DNA from: Xestospongia bergquistia
Lineage: Eukaryota; Porifera; Demospongiae; Haplosclerida; Petrosiidae
Direction: 5' to 3'
NCBI GenBank assembly: GCA_963965975.1
Contig: OZ014412.1
Span: 12,290,849-12,354,848 of the forward strand
DNA length: 64,000 nucleotides
Part shown: piece by piece, positions 1 through 13,100 of the stretch
How the letters are laid out: each line of letters opens with the position of its first letter
Numbering within the stretch: the first letter of the stretch is position 1
The notes under the pieces: model-generated
Told to the model about the DNA's origin: nothing
The model's database searches: none
What the model saw: the letters and a program-made list of their open reading frames with translations, nothing else
Translations under genes and position numbers: made by a program

Positions 1-187
1 AAGTAAACAGCTCAGTCTAAAGGACTCTTTGGGACTAACTAAATAAACTGCTATTGACAGTTTAGAAAGTTGGTTTGCATTAACACACTAAAGCCTTTAA
101 ATTAAAGATTTTAGAAGGTTTAGACTATTGAGTGAAGTTAATAAAGTAAACAGCTCAGTCTAAAGGACTCTATGGGACTAACTAAAT

Positions 188-206
188 AAACTGTTATTAA
201 CAGTTT
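188..206. repeat. 19-bp palindrome in the monomer (example copy)
   Basis: Inverted arms aaactgtta / taacagttt around a single central T, shown here in the second monomer (axis 197). It is present, often perfect, in most monomers of the array. In the inverted block the centre reads A, so the centre base reports strand. The orientation switch at 29,901 lies exactly on the axis of one copy. It can form a short hairpin or cruciform. Confidence 0.93.
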
Positions 207-229
207 AGTAAGTTGGTTTGCATTAACAC

Positions 230-258
230 TCTAAAGTCTTTAAATTAAAGACTTTAGA
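230..258. repeat. 29-bp palindrome in the monomer (example copy)
   Basis: Arms of 14 bp, tctaaagtctttaa and its exact complement, flank one central A (axis 244). This is the best-conserved part of the monomer by eye, and many copies are perfect. In inverted monomers the centre is T. The orientation switch at 16,745 lies on the axis of one copy, and the array's right edge falls 6 bp beyond the axis of the last copy. Such a dyad could be a cruciform or hairpin, a protein-binding dyad, or a breakage hotspot. The sequence alone does not choose among these. Confidence 0.94.
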
Positions 259-261
259 ATG

Positions 262-307
262 TTTAGACTATTGAGTGAAGTTAATAAAGTATACAGCTCA
301 GTCTAAA
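262..307. repeat. Looped dyad spanning the monomer border (example copy)
   Basis: tttagact at 262-269 is complementary to agtctaaa at 300-307 of the next monomer, giving an 8-bp stem with a 30-base loop that contains the monomer border. Together with the 19- and 29-bp palindromes each repeat unit can form three hairpins. The pairing is seen in the consensus, but some subtypes change it (for example gtttcgact or agtctaat), so it is less constrained than the two perfect palindromes. Confidence 0.7.
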
Positions 308-590
308 GGATTCTATGGGACTAACTAAATAAACTGTTATTAACAGTTTAGTAAGTTGGTTTGCCTTAACACTATAAAATCTTTAAATTAAAGACTTTAG
401 AAGGTTTAGACTGTTGAGTGAAGTTAATAAAGTAAACAGCTCAGTCTAAAGGACTCTATGGGACTAACTAAATAAACTGTTATTAACAGTTTAGTAAGTT
501 GGTTTGCATTAACACTCTAAAGTCTTTAAATTAAAGACTTTAGAAGGTTTAGACTATTGAGTGAAGTTAATAAAGTAAACAGCTCAGTCT

Positions 591-2161
591 AATGGACTCT
601 ATGGGACTAACTAAATAAACTGTTATTAACAGTTTAGTAAGTTGGTTTGCGTTAACACTCTAAAGTCTTTAAATTAAAGACTTTATAAGGTTTAGACTAT
701 TGAGTGAAGATAATAAAGTATACAGCTCAGTCTAAAGGACTCTATGGGACTAAATAAATAAACTGTTATTAACAGTTTACTAAGTAGCTTTGCATTAACA
801 CTCTAAAGTCTTTAAATTAAAGACTTTAGAAGGTTTAGACTATTGAGTGAAGTTAATAAAGTAAACAGCTAAGTCTAAAGGACTCTATGGGACTAACTAA
901 ATAAGCTGTTATTAACAGTTTAGTAAGTTGGTTTGCATTAACAATCTAAAGTCTTTAAATTAAAGACTTTAGAAGGTTTAGACTATTGAGTGAAGTTAAT
1001 AAAGTAAACAGCTCAGTCTAAAGGACTCTATGGGACTAACTAAATAAACTGTTAGTAACAGTTTTGTAAGTTTGTTTGCATTAACACTCTAAAGTCTTTA
1101 AATTAAAGACTTTAAAGGTTTAGACTATTGATTGAAGTTAACAAAGTAAACAGCTCAGTCTAAAGGACTCTATGGGACTAACTAAATGAACTGTTATTAA
1201 CAGTTTTGTAAGTTGGTTTGCATTAACACTCTAAAGTCTTTAAATTAAAGACTTTAGAAGGTTTAGACTATTGAGTGAAGTTAATAAAGTAAACAGCTCA
1301 GTCTAAAGGACTCTATGGGACTAACTAAATAAACTGTTATTAACAGTTTAGTAAGTTGGTTTGCATTAATACTCTAAAATCTTTAAATTAAAGACTTTAG
1401 AATGTTTTGACTATTGAGTGAAGTTAATAAAGTAAACAGCTCAGTCTAAAAGACTCTATGGGACTAACTAAATTAACTGTTATTAACAGTTTTGTAAGTT
1501 GGTTTGCATTAACACTCTAAAGTCTTTAAATTAAAGACTTTAAAGGTTTAGACTATTGATTGAAGTTAACAAAGTAAACAGCTCAGTCTAAAGGACTCTA
1601 TGGGACTAACTAAATGAACTGTTATTAACAGTTTTGTAAGTTGGTTTGCATTAACACTCTAAAGTCTTTAAATTAAAGACTTTAGAAGGTTTAGACTATT
1701 GAGTGAAGTTAATAAAGTAAACAGCTCAGTCTAAAGGACTCTATGGGACTAACTAAATAAACTGTTATTAACAATTTAGTAAGTTGGTTTGCATTAACAA
1801 TCTCAAGTCTTTAAATTAAAGACTTTAGAAGGTTTAGACTATTGAGTGAAGTTAATAAAGTAAACAGCTCAGTCTAAAGGACTCTATGGGACTAACTAAA
1901 TAAACTGCTATTAACAGTTTAGTAAGTTGGTTTGCATTAATACTCTAAAATCTTTAAATTAAAGACTTTAGAATGTTTAGACTATTGAGTAAAGTTAATA
2001 AAGTAAACAGCTCAGTCTAAATGACTCTATGGGACTAACTAAATAAACTGCTATTAACAGTTTAGTAAGTTTGTTTGCATTAACACTCTAAAGTCTTTAA
2101 ATTAAAGACTTTAGAAGGTTTAGACTATTGAGTGAAGTTAATAAAGTAAACAGCTCAGTCT
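591..2161 (+). repeat. 11-monomer higher-order repeat, 1571 bp, copy 1
   Basis: Diagnostic variants recur 1571 bp downstream: the TAATGG variant at 591 and 2162, gtatacag at about 719 and 2290, gttttgtaag at 1061 and 2632, and the TAATACTCTAAAATC variant at about 1368 and 2939. 1571 is 11 x 143 minus 2, which fits the small deletions. The second copy, from 2162, follows closely to about 3,000 and then diverges. Inside copy 1 a 428-bp (3-monomer) duplication is also visible: the tttaaaggtt deletion variant at 1111 and 1539. Confidence 0.85.
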
Positions 2162-3000
2162 AATGGACTCTATGGGACTAACTAAATAAACTGTTATTAA
2201 CAGTTTCGTAAGTTGGTTTGCGTTAACACTCTAAAGTCTTTAAATTAAAGACTTTAGAAGGTTTAGACTATTGAGTGAAGACAATAAAGTATACAGCTCA
2301 GTCGAAAGGACTCTATGGGACTAACTAACTAAACTGTTATTAACAGTTTACTAAGTTGCTTTGCATAAACACTCTAAAGTCTTTAAATTAAAGACTTTTG
2401 AAGGTTTAGACTATTGAGTGAAGTTAATAAAGTAAACAGCTAAGTCTAAAGGACTCTATGGGACTAACTAAATAAACTGTTATTAACAGTTTAGTAAGTT
2501 GGTTTCCATTAACAATCTAAAGTCTTTAAATGAAAGACTTTAGAAGGTTTAGACTATTGAGTGAAGTTAATAAAGTAAACAGCTCAGTCTAAAGGACTCT
2601 ATGGGACTAACTAAATAAACTGTTATTAACAGTTTTGTAAGTTTGTTTGCATTAACACTCTAAAGTCTTTAAATTAAAGACTTTAAAGGTTTAGACTATT
2701 GATTGAAGTTAACAAAGTAAACAGCTCAGTCTAAAGGACTCTATGGGACTAACTAAATCAACTGTTATTAACAGTTTTGTAAGTTGGTTTGCATTAACAC
2801 TCTAAAGTCTTTAAATTAAAGACTTTAGAAGGTTTAGACTATTGAGTGAAGTTAATAAAGTAAACAGCTCAGTCTAAAGGACTCTATGGGACTAACTAAA
2901 TAAACTGTTATTAACAGTTTAGTAAGTTGGTTTGCATTAATACTCTAAAATCTTTAAATTAAAGACTTTAGAAGGTTTAGACTATTGAGTGAAGTTAATA
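2162..3000 (+). repeat. 11-monomer higher-order repeat, copy 2 (partial)
   Basis: Partial second copy of the 1571-bp unit, matched by the same ordered variants listed for copy 1. The match is lost near 3,000, where the next monomer has the ACTTAC and TTGGTTGCAT variants (3,030-3,080) instead of those after 1,410. The right edge is approximate. Confidence 0.75.
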
Positions 3001-4119
3001 AAGTAAACAGCTCAGTCTAAAGGACTCTATGGGACTTACTAAATAAACTGCTATTAACAGTTTAGTAAGTTGGTTGCATTAACACTCTAAAGTCTTTAAA
3101 TTAAAGACTTTAGAAGGTTTAGACTATTGAGTGAAGTTAATAAAGTAAACAGCTCAGTCTAAAGGACTCTATGGGACTAACTAAATAAAATGTTATCAAC
3201 ATTTTAGTAAGTTGGTTTGCTTTAACACTCTAAAGTCTTTAAATTAAATACTTTAGAAGGTTTAGACTATTGAGTGAAGTTAATAAAGTATACAGCTCAG
3301 TCTAAAGGACTGTATGAAACTAACTAAATAAACTGTTATTAACAGTTTACTAAGTTGCTTTGCATTAACAATCTAAAGTCTTTAAATTAAAGACTTTAGA
3401 AGGTTTAGACTATTGAGGGAAGTTAATAAAGTAAACAGCTCAGTCTAAAGGACTCTATGGGACTAACTAAATGAACTGTTATTAACAGTTTTGTAAGTTG
3501 GTTTGCATTAACACTCTAAAGTCTTTAAATTAAAGACTTTAGAAGGTTTAGACTATTGAGTGAAGTTAATAAAGTAAACAGCTCAGTCTAAAGGACTCTA
3601 TGGGACTAACTAAATAAACTGTTATTAACAGTTTAGTAAGTTGGTTTGCATTAATACTCTAAAATCTTTAAATTAAAGACTTTAGAAGGTTTAGACTATT
3701 GAGTGAAGTTAATAAAGTAAACAGCTCAGTCTAAAGGACTCTATGGGACTAACTAAATAAACTGCTATTAACAGTTTAGTAAGTTGGTTTGCATTAACAC
3801 TCTAAAGTCTTTAAATTAAAGACTTTAGAAGGTTTAGACTATTGAGTGAAGTTAATAAAGTAAACAGCTCAGTCTAAAGGACTCTATGGGACTAACTAAA
3901 TAAACTGTTATTAACAGTTTAGTAAGTTGGTTTGCATTAACACTCTAAAGTCTTTAAATTAAAGACTTTAGAAGGTTTAGACTACTGAGTGGAGTTATTA
4001 AAGTAAACAGCTCAGTCTAAAGGACTCTATGTGACTAACTATATAAACTGTTATTAACAGTTTAGTAAGTTGGTTTGCATTACACTTCAAAGTCTTTAAA
4101 TTAAAGACTTTAGAAGGTT

Positions 4120-6000
4120 TAGACTATTGATTGAAGTTAACGAAGTAAACAGCTCAGTCTAAAGTACTCTATGGGACTAACTAAATAAACTCTTATTAAC
4201 TGTTTAGTAAGTTGGTTTGCATTAACAATCTAAAGTCTTTAAATTAAAGACTTTAGAAGGTTTAGACTATTGAGTGAAGTTAATAAAGTAAACAGCTCAG
4301 TCTAAAGGACTGTATGGGACTAACTAAATAAACTCATATTAACAGTTTAGTAAGTTGGTTTGCATTAACACTCTAAAGTCTTTAAATTAAAGACTTTAGA
4401 AGGTTTAGACTATTGAGTGAAGTTAACAAAGTAAACAGCTCAGTCTGAAGGACTCTATGGGACTAACTAAATAAACTGTTATTATCTGCTATTAAACAGC
4501 TCAGTCTAAAGGACTATATGGGACTAACTAAATAAAATGTTATTAACAGTTTAGTAAGTTGGTTTGCATTAACACTCTAAAGTCTTTAAACTAAAGACTT
4601 TAGAAGGTTTAGACTATTGAGTGAAGTTAATAAAGTAAACAGCTTAGTCTAAAGGACTCTATAGGACTAACTAAATAAACTGTTATTAACAGTTTAGTAA
4701 GTTGCTTTGCTTTAACAGTCTAAAGTCTTTAAATTAAAGACTTCAGAAGGTTATTGATTGAAGTTAACAAAGTAAACAGCTCAGTTTAATGGACTCTATG
4801 GGACTATCTAAATAAACTGTTATTATCAGTTTAGCAAGTTGGTTTGCATTAACAATTTAAAGTCTTTAAATTAAAGACTTTAGAAGGTTTAGACTATTGA
4901 GTGAAGTTAATAAAGTAAACAGCTCAGTCTAAAGGACTCTATGGGACTATCTAAATATGCTGTTACTAACAGTTTAGTAAGTTAGTTTGCATTAACACTC
5001 TAAAGTCTTTAAATTAAAGACTTTAGAAGGTTTAGACTATTGAGTGAAGTTATTAATGTAAATAGCTCAGTCTAATGGACTATATGGGACTAACTAAATG
5101 AAGTGTTATTAACAGTTTAGTAAGTTGGTTTGCATTAACAATCTAAAGTCTTTAAATTAAAGACTTTAGAAGGTTTAGACTATTGAGTGAAGTTAATAAA
5201 GTAAACAGCTCAGTCTAAAGGACTCTATGGGACTAGCTAAATAAACTGTTTTTAACAGTTTAATAAGTTGGTTTGCATTAACACTCTAAAGACTTTAAAT
5301 TAAAGACTTTAGAAGGTTTACACTATTGAGTGAGGTTAATAAAGTAAACAGCTCAGTCTAAAGGACTCTATGGGACTAACTAAATGAACTGTTATTAACA
5401 GTTTTGTAAGTTGGTTTGCATTAACACTCTAAAGTCTTTAAATTAAAGACTTTAGAAGGTTTAGACTATTGAGTGAAGTTAATAAAGTAAACAGCTCAGT
5501 CTAAAGGACTCTATGGGACTAACTAAATAAACTGTTATTAACAGTTTAGTAAGTTGGTTTGCGTTAATACTCTAAAGTCTTTAAATTAAAGACTTTAGAT
5601 AGCAAGTTGGTTTGCATTAACACTCTTAAGTCTTTAAATTAAAGACTTTAGAAGGTTTAGACTATTAAGTGAAGATTATAAAGTAAACAGCTCGCTTTAA
5701 AGGACTCTATGGGACTAACTAAAGAAACTGTTATTAACACTTTCGTAAGTTGGTTTCCATTAACACTTTACAGTCTTTAATTTTAAGACTTTAGGAGGTT
5801 TAGACTATTGAGTAAATTTTTATAGAGTAAACTGCTCAGTCTAAAGGACTCCATGGGACTAACTAAATAAACTTCTATTAAGAGTTTAGTAAGTTGGTTT
5901 CATTAACACTCTAACGTCTTTAAATTAGAGACTTTAGAAGGTTTAGACTATTGAGTGAAGTTAATAAAGTAAACAGCTCATCTAAAGGATTCTATGGGAC
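4120..6000 (+). repeat. Segment duplicated at 30.6-32.5 kb and, inverted, in block 2
   Basis: About 1.9 kb that aligns with 30,600-32,480 at a constant offset of 26,480: attatctgct at 4481 and 30961, and the truncated-monomer joint gactttagatagcaag at 5591 and 32071. Shared private marks include a 61-bp stub monomer (4431-4491), a 6-bp deletion with TTCAGAAGG (about 4,750), a 53-bp stub (about 5,551-5,603) and a monomer with TTAGAGAC (about 5,930). The same marks appear in reverse complement at 26.4-29.4 kb, so the segment exists at least three times in two orientations. An offset free of net indels over 1.1 kb suggests a recent copy, or an assembly duplication. Confidence 0.85.
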
Positions 6001-9000
6001 TAACTAAATAAAATGTTATTAACAGTTTAGTAAGTTGGTTTGCATTAACACTCTAAAGTCTTTAAATTAAAGACTTTAGAAGGTTTAGACTATTGAGTGA
6101 AGTTAATAAAGTAAACAGCTCAGTCTAAAGGACTCTATGGGACTAACTAAATAAACTGCTATTAACAGTTTAGTAAGTTGGTTTGCATTAACACTCTAAA
6201 GTCTTTAAATTAAAGACTTTAGAATGTTTAGACTATTGAGTGAATTTAATAAATTAAACAGCTCATTCTAATGGACTCTATAGGACTAACTAAAGAAACT
6301 GTTCTTAACAGTTTAGTAAGTTGGTTTGCCTTAAAACTCTAAAGTCTTTCAATTAAAGACTTTAGAAGGTTTAGACTATTGATTGAAGTTAAGAAAGTAA
6401 AGAGCTCAGTCTAATGGACTCTATGGGACTAACTAAATGAACTGTTATTAACAGTTTAGTAAGTTGCATTGCATTAAGACTCTAAAGTCTTTAAATTAAA
6501 GACTTTAGAAGGTTTAGACTATTGAATGAAGTTAATAAAGTAAACAGCTCAGTCTAAAGGACTGTATGGGACTAACTAAATAAATTGTTATTAACAGTTT
6601 AGTAGGTTGTTTTGCATTAACACTCTAAAGTCTTTAAATTAAAGACTTTAGAAGGTTTCGACTATTGTGTGAAGTTAATAAAGTAAACAGCTCAGTCTAA
6701 AGGACTCTATGGAACTAACTAAATAAACTGCTATTAACTGTTTAGTAAGTTGGTTTGCATTAACACTCTAAAGTCTTTAAATTAAAGACTTTAGAAGGTT
6801 TAGACTATTGAGTGATGTTAATGAAGTAAACAGCTCAGTCTAAAGGACTCTATGGGACTAACTAAATAAACTGTTATTAACAGTTTAGTAAGTTGGTTTG
6901 CCTTAACACTCTAAAGTCTTTAAATTAAAGACTTTAGAAGGTTTAGACTATTGAGTGAAGTTAATAAAGTAAACAGCTCAGTCTAAAGGACTCTATGGGA
7001 CAAACTAAATAAACTGTTATTAACAGTTTAGTAAGTTTGTTTGCATTAACACTCTAAAGTCTTTAATTTAAAGACTTTAGAAGGTTTAGACTATTAAGCA
7101 AATTTTATAAAGTAAACTGCTCATTATAAAGGACTCTGTGGGACTAACTAAATAAACTGCTATTAACAGTTTAGTAAGTTGATTTGCCTTAACACTCTAA
7201 AGTCTTTAAATTAAAGACTTTAGAAGGTTTAGACTATAGATTGAAGTTAACAAAGTAAACAGCTCAGTCTAGTGGATTCTATGGGACTAACTAAATGAAC
7301 TGTTATTAACAGTTTAGTAAGTTGGTTTGCATTAACACTCTAAAGTCTTTAAATTAAAGACTTTAGAAGGTTTAGACTATTGAGTGAAGTTAATAAAGTA
7401 AACAGCTCAGTCTAAAGGACTCTATGAGACTAACTAAATAAACTGTTATTAACAGTTTAGTAAGTTGGTTTGTATTAACACTCGAAAGTCTTTAAATTAA
7501 AGACTTTAGAAGGTTTAGAATATTGAGTGAAGTTAAAAAAGTGAACAGCTCTGACTAAAGGATTCTTTCGACTAACTAAATAAACTGTTATTGAATGTTT
7601 AGTAAGTTGCTTTCCATTAACATTCTAAAGTCTTTAAATTAAAGAGTTTAGAAGGTTTAGACTATTGAGTGAAGTTAATAAAGTAAACAGCTAAGTCTAA
7701 AGGACTCTATGGGACTAACTAAACAAACTGTTATTAACAGTTTAGTAAGTTGGTTTGCATTAACACTCTAAAGTCTTTAAATTAAAGACTTTAGAAGGTT
7801 TAGACTATTGAGTGAAGTTAATAAAGTAAACAGCTCAGTCTAAAGGACTCTATGGGACTAACTAAATAAACTGTTATTAACAGTTTAGTAAGTTGGTTTG
7901 CATTAACACTCTAAAGTCTTTAAATTAAAGACTTTAGAAGGTTTAGACTATTGAGTGAAGTTAATAAAGTAAACAGCTCAGTCTAAAGGACTCTATGGGA
8001 CTAACTAAATAAACTGTTATTAACTGTTTAGTAAGTTTGTCTGCATTAACACTCTAAAGTCTTTAAATTAAAGACTTTTGAAGGTTTAGACTATTGAGTG
8101 AAGTTAATAAAGTAAACAGCTCAGTCTAAAGGACTCTATGGGACTAACTAAATAAACTGTTATTAACAGTTTAGTAAGTTAGTTTGCCTTAACACTCTAA
8201 AGTCTTTAAATTAAAGACTTTAGAAGGTTTAGACTATTGAGTGAAGTTAATAAAGTAAACAGCTCAGTCTAAAGGACTCTATGGGACAAACTAAATAAAC
8301 TGTTATTAACAGTTTAGTAAGTTGGTTTGCATTAACACTCTAAAGTCTTTAATTTAAAGACTTTACAAGGTTTACACTATTAAGTAAATTTTATAAAGTA
8401 AACTGCTCATTCTAAAGGACTCTGTGGGACTAACTAAATAAACTGCTATTAACTGTTTAGTAAGTTGGTTTGCATTACCACTCTAAAGTCTTTAAGTTAA
8501 AGACTTTAGAAGGTTTAGACTATTGATTGAAGTTAACAAAGTAAACACCTCAGTCTAATGGACTCTATGGGACTAACTAAATGAACTTTTATTAACAGTT
8601 TAGTAAGTTGGTTTGCATTAACACTCTAAAGTCTTTAAATTAATGACTTTAGAAGGTTTATACTATTGAGTGAAGTTAATAAAGTAAAGAGCTCAGTCTA
8701 ATGGACTCCATGGGACTAACTAAAGAAACTCTTATTAACAGTTTAGTAAGTTGGTTTGCATTAACACTCTAAAGTCTTTAAATTAAAGACTTTAGAATGT
8801 TTAGACTATTGAGTGAAGTTAATAAAGTAAACAGCTCAGTCTAAAGGACTCTATGGGACTAACTAAATAAACTGTTATTAACAGTTTAGTAAGTTGGTTT
8901 GTATTAACACTCTAAAGTCTTTAAATTAAAGACTTTAGAAGGTTTAGACTATTGAGTGAAGTTAAAAAAGTGAACAGCTCAGTCTAAAGGATTCTTTGGA

Positions 9001-10119
9001 CTAACTAAATAAACTGTTATTAAATGTTTAGTAAGTTGGTTTGCATTAACACTCTAAAGTCTTTAAATTAAAGAGTTTAGAAGGTTTAGACTATTGAGTG
9101 AAGTTAATAAAGTAAACAGCTCAGTCTAAAGGACTCTATGGGACTAACTAAATAAACTGTTATTAACAGTTCAGTAAGTTGGTTTGCATTAACACTCTAA
9201 AGTCTTTAAATTAAAGACTTTAGAAGGTTTAGACTATTGAGTGAAGTTAATAAAGTAAACAGCTCAGTCTAAAGGACTCTATGGGACTAACTAAATAAAC
9301 TGCTATTAACTGTTTAGTAAGTATGTTTGCATTAACACTCTAAAGTCTTTAAATTAAAGACTTTAGAAGGTTTAGACTGTTGAGTGAAGTTGATAAAGTA
9401 AACAGCTCAGTCTAAAGGACTCTATGGGACTAACAAAATAAACTGCTATTAACTGTTTAGTAAGTTGGTTTGCATTAACACTTTAAAGTCTTTAAATTAA
9501 AGACTTTAGATGGTTTAGACTGTTGAGTGAAGTTAATAAAATAAACTGCTCAGTCTAAAGGACTCTATGGGACTAACTAAATAAACAGTTATTAACAGTT
9601 TAGTAAGTTGGTTTGCCTTGACACTCTAAAGTGTTTAAATTAAAGACTTTAGAACGTTTAGACTATTGAGTGAAGTTAATAAAGTAAACAGCTCAGTCTA
9701 AAGGACTCTATGGGACAAACTAAATAAACTGTTATTAACAGTTTAGTAAGTTGGTTTGCATTAACACTTTAAAGTCTTTAATTTAAAGACTTTAGAAGGT
9801 TTAGACTATTAACTAAATTTTATAAAGTAAACTCCTCGTTCTAAAGGACTCTGTGGGACTAACTAAATAAACTGCTATGAACAGTTTAGTAAGTTGGTTT
9901 GCATAAACACTCTAAAGACTTTAAGTTAAAGACTTTAGAAGGTTTAGACTATTGATTGAAGATGACAAAGTAAACAGCTCAGTCTAATGGACTCTATGGG
10001 ACTAATTAAATGAACGGTCATTAACAGTTTAGTAAGTTGGTTTGCATTAACACTCTAAAGTCTTTAAATTAAAGACTTTAGAAGGTTTAGACTATTGAGT
10101 GAAGTTAATAAAGTAAACA

Positions 10120-13100
10120 GCTTAGTCTAAAGGACTCTATGGGACTAACTAAATAAACTGTTATTAACAGTTTAGCAGGTTGCTTTGCATTAACAGTCTA
10201 AAGTCTTTAAATTAAAGACTTTAGAAGGTTATTGATTGAAGTTAACAAAGTAAAAAGCTCAGTCTAATGGACTCTATGGGACTATCTAAATAAACTGTTA
10301 TTATCAGTTTAGCAAGTTGGTTTCCATTAACAATTTAAAGTCTTTAAATTAAAGGCTTTAGAAGGTTTAGACTATTGAGTGAAGTTAATAAAGTAAACAG
10401 CTCAGTGTAAAGGACTCTATCGGACTATCTAAATATATAGTTATTAAAAGTTTAGTAAGTTATTTTGCATTAACACTCTAAAGTCTTTAAATTAAAGACT
10501 TTAGAAGTTTTAGACTATTGAGTGAAGTTATTAATGTAAACAGCTCAGTCTAATGGACTCTATGGGACTAACTAAATGAAGTGTTATTAACAGTTTAGTA
10601 AGTTGGTTTGCATTAACAATTTAAAGTCTTTAAATTAAAGACTTTAGAAGGTTTAGACTATTGAGTGAAGTTAATAAAGTAAACAGCTCAGTCTAAAGGA
10701 CTCTATGGGACTAGCTAAATAAACGGTTCTTAACAGTTTAATAAGTTGGTTTGCATTAACACTCTAAAGTCTTTAAATTAAAGACTTTAGAAGGTTTACA
10801 TCATTGAGTGAGGTTAATAAAGTAAACAGCTCAGTCTAAAGGACTCTATGGGACTAACTAAATAAACTGTTATTAAAAGTTTAGTAAGTTGCTTTACTTT
10901 AACACTCTAAAGTCTTTAAATTAAAAGACTTTAGAAGGTTTAGACTATTGAGTGAAGATAATAAAGTAAACAGCTCAGTCTATAGGACTTTATGGGACTA
11001 ACTAAATAAACTCTTATTAACAGTTTAGTAAGTTTGTTTGCATTAACACTCTAAAGTCTTTAAATTAAACACTTTAGAAGGTTTAGACTATTGAGTAAAG
11101 TTAATAAAGTAAACAGCTCAGTCTAAAGGACTCTATGGGACTAACGAAATAAACTGTTATTAAAAGTTTAATAAGTTGGTTTGCATTAACACTCTAAAGT
11201 CTTTAAATTAAAGACTTTAAAGGTTTAGACTATTGATTGAAGATAACAAAGTAAACAGCTCAGTCTAAAGGACTCTATGGGACTAACTAAATGAACTGTT
11301 ATTAACAGTTTTGTAAGTTGGTTTGCATTAACACTCTAAAGTCTTTAAATTAAAGACTTTAGAAGGTTTAGACTATTGACTGAAGTTGATAAAGTAAACA
11401 GCTCAGTCTAAAGGACTCTATGGGACTAACTAAATGAACTGTTATTAACAGTTTAGTAAGTTGGTTTGCATTAATACTCTAAAGTCTTTAAATTAAAGAC
11501 TTTAGATAACAAGTTTGTTTGCATTAACACTCTTAAGTCTTTAAATTAAAGACTTTAGAAGGTTTAGACTATTAAGTGAAGATTATAAAGTAAACAGCTC
11601 GCCTTAAAGGACTCTATGGGACTAACTAAAGAAACTGTTATTAACACTTTCGTAAGTTTGTTTCCATTAACACTTTACAGTCTTTAATTTTAAGAGTTTA
11701 GGAGGTCTAGACTATTGAGTAAATTTTTATAGAGTAAACTGCTCAGTCTAAAGGACTCCATGGGACTAACTAAATAAACTTCTATTAAGAGTTTAGTAAG
11801 TTGGTTTCATTATCACTCTAACGTCTTTAAATTAGAGACTTTAGAAGGTTTAGACTATTGAGTTAAGTTAATAAAGTAAACAGCTCAGTCTAAAGGATTC
11901 TATGGGACTAACTAAATAAACTGTTATTAACAGTTTAGTAAGTTGGTTTGCATTAACACTCTAAAGTCTTTAAATTAAAGACTTTAGAAGGTTTAGACTA
12001 TTGAGTGAAGTTAATCAAGTAAACAGCTCATTCTAAAGGACTCTATGGGACTAACTAAATAAACTGTTATTATCTGTTATTAAACAGCTCAGTCTAAAGG
12101 ACTCTATGGGACTAACTAAATAAAATGTTATTAACAGTTTAGTAAGTTGGTTTGCATTAACACTCTAAAGTCTTTAAACTAAAGACTTTAGAAGGTTTAG
12201 ACTATTGAGTGAAGTTAATAAAGTAAACAGCTTAGTCTAAAGGACTCTATGGGACTAAATAAATAAACTCTTATTAACAGTTTTGTAAGTTGCTTTGCTT
12301 TAACAGTCTAAAGTCTTTAAATTAAAGACTTTAGAAGGTTATTGATTGAAGTTAACAAAGTAAACAGCTCGGTCTAATGGACTCTATGGGACTATCTAAA
12401 TAAACTGTTATTATCAATTTAGCAAGTTTTTTTGCATTAACAATTTAAAGTCTTTAAATTAAAGACTTTGGAAGGTTTAGACTATTGAGGGAAGTTAATA
12501 AAGTAAGCAGCTCAGTGTAAAGGACTCTATGGGACTATCTAAATATACTGTTATTAACAGTTTAGTAAGTTAGTTTGCATTAACACTCTAAAGTCTTTAA
12601 ATTAAAGACTTTAGAAGGTTTAGACTATTGAGTGAAGTTCTTAATGTAAACAGCTCAGTCTAATGGACTCTATGGGACTAACTAAATGAAGTGTTATTAA
12701 CAGTTTAGTAAGTTGGTTTGCATTAACACTCTAAAGTCTTTAAATTAAAGACTTTAGAAGGTTTAGACTATTGAGTGAAGTTCTTAATGTAAACAGCTCA
12801 GTCTAATGGACTCTATGGGACTAACTAAATGAAGTGTTATTAACAGTTTAGTAAGTTGGTTTGCATTAACACTCTAAAGTCTTTAAATTAAAGACTTTAG
12901 AAGGTTTAGACTATTGAGTGAAGTTAAGAAAGTAAACAGCTCAATCTAATGGACTCTATGGGACTAACTAAATAAACTGTTATTAACATTTTAGTAAGTT
13001 GGTTTGCCTTAACACTCTAAAGTCTTTCAATTAAAGACTTTAGAAGGTTTAGACTATTGATTGAAGTGAACAAAGTAAACAGCTCAGTCGAACGGACTCC

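Larger units (their letters stand above)
146..288 (+). repeat. Representative satellite monomer (143 bp)
   Basis: Typical full-length unit, counted from gtaaacagct. Landmarks by monomer position: 1-10 gtaaacagct; 12-19 agtctaaa (arm of a looped dyad); 24-34 ctctatgggac; 43-61 the 19-bp palindrome; 67-80 gttggtttgcatta; 85-113 the 29-bp palindrome; 117-124 tttagact (other arm of the looped dyad); 125-143 attgagtgaagttaataaa. The consensus has 42 G or C in 143 and no CpG dinucleotide. The length is close to a nucleosome core (147 bp), a common but not diagnostic property of centromeric and heterochromatic satellites. I saw no CENP-B-box-like sequence in the consensus. Confidence 0.95.

Noticed and set aside
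70..80. Octamer-like site (atgcaaac on the minus strand) in each monomer
   Set aside because: It matches seven of eight bases of ATGCAAAT. A match of this length in a single repeated unit is one chance event, not hundreds of independent ones.
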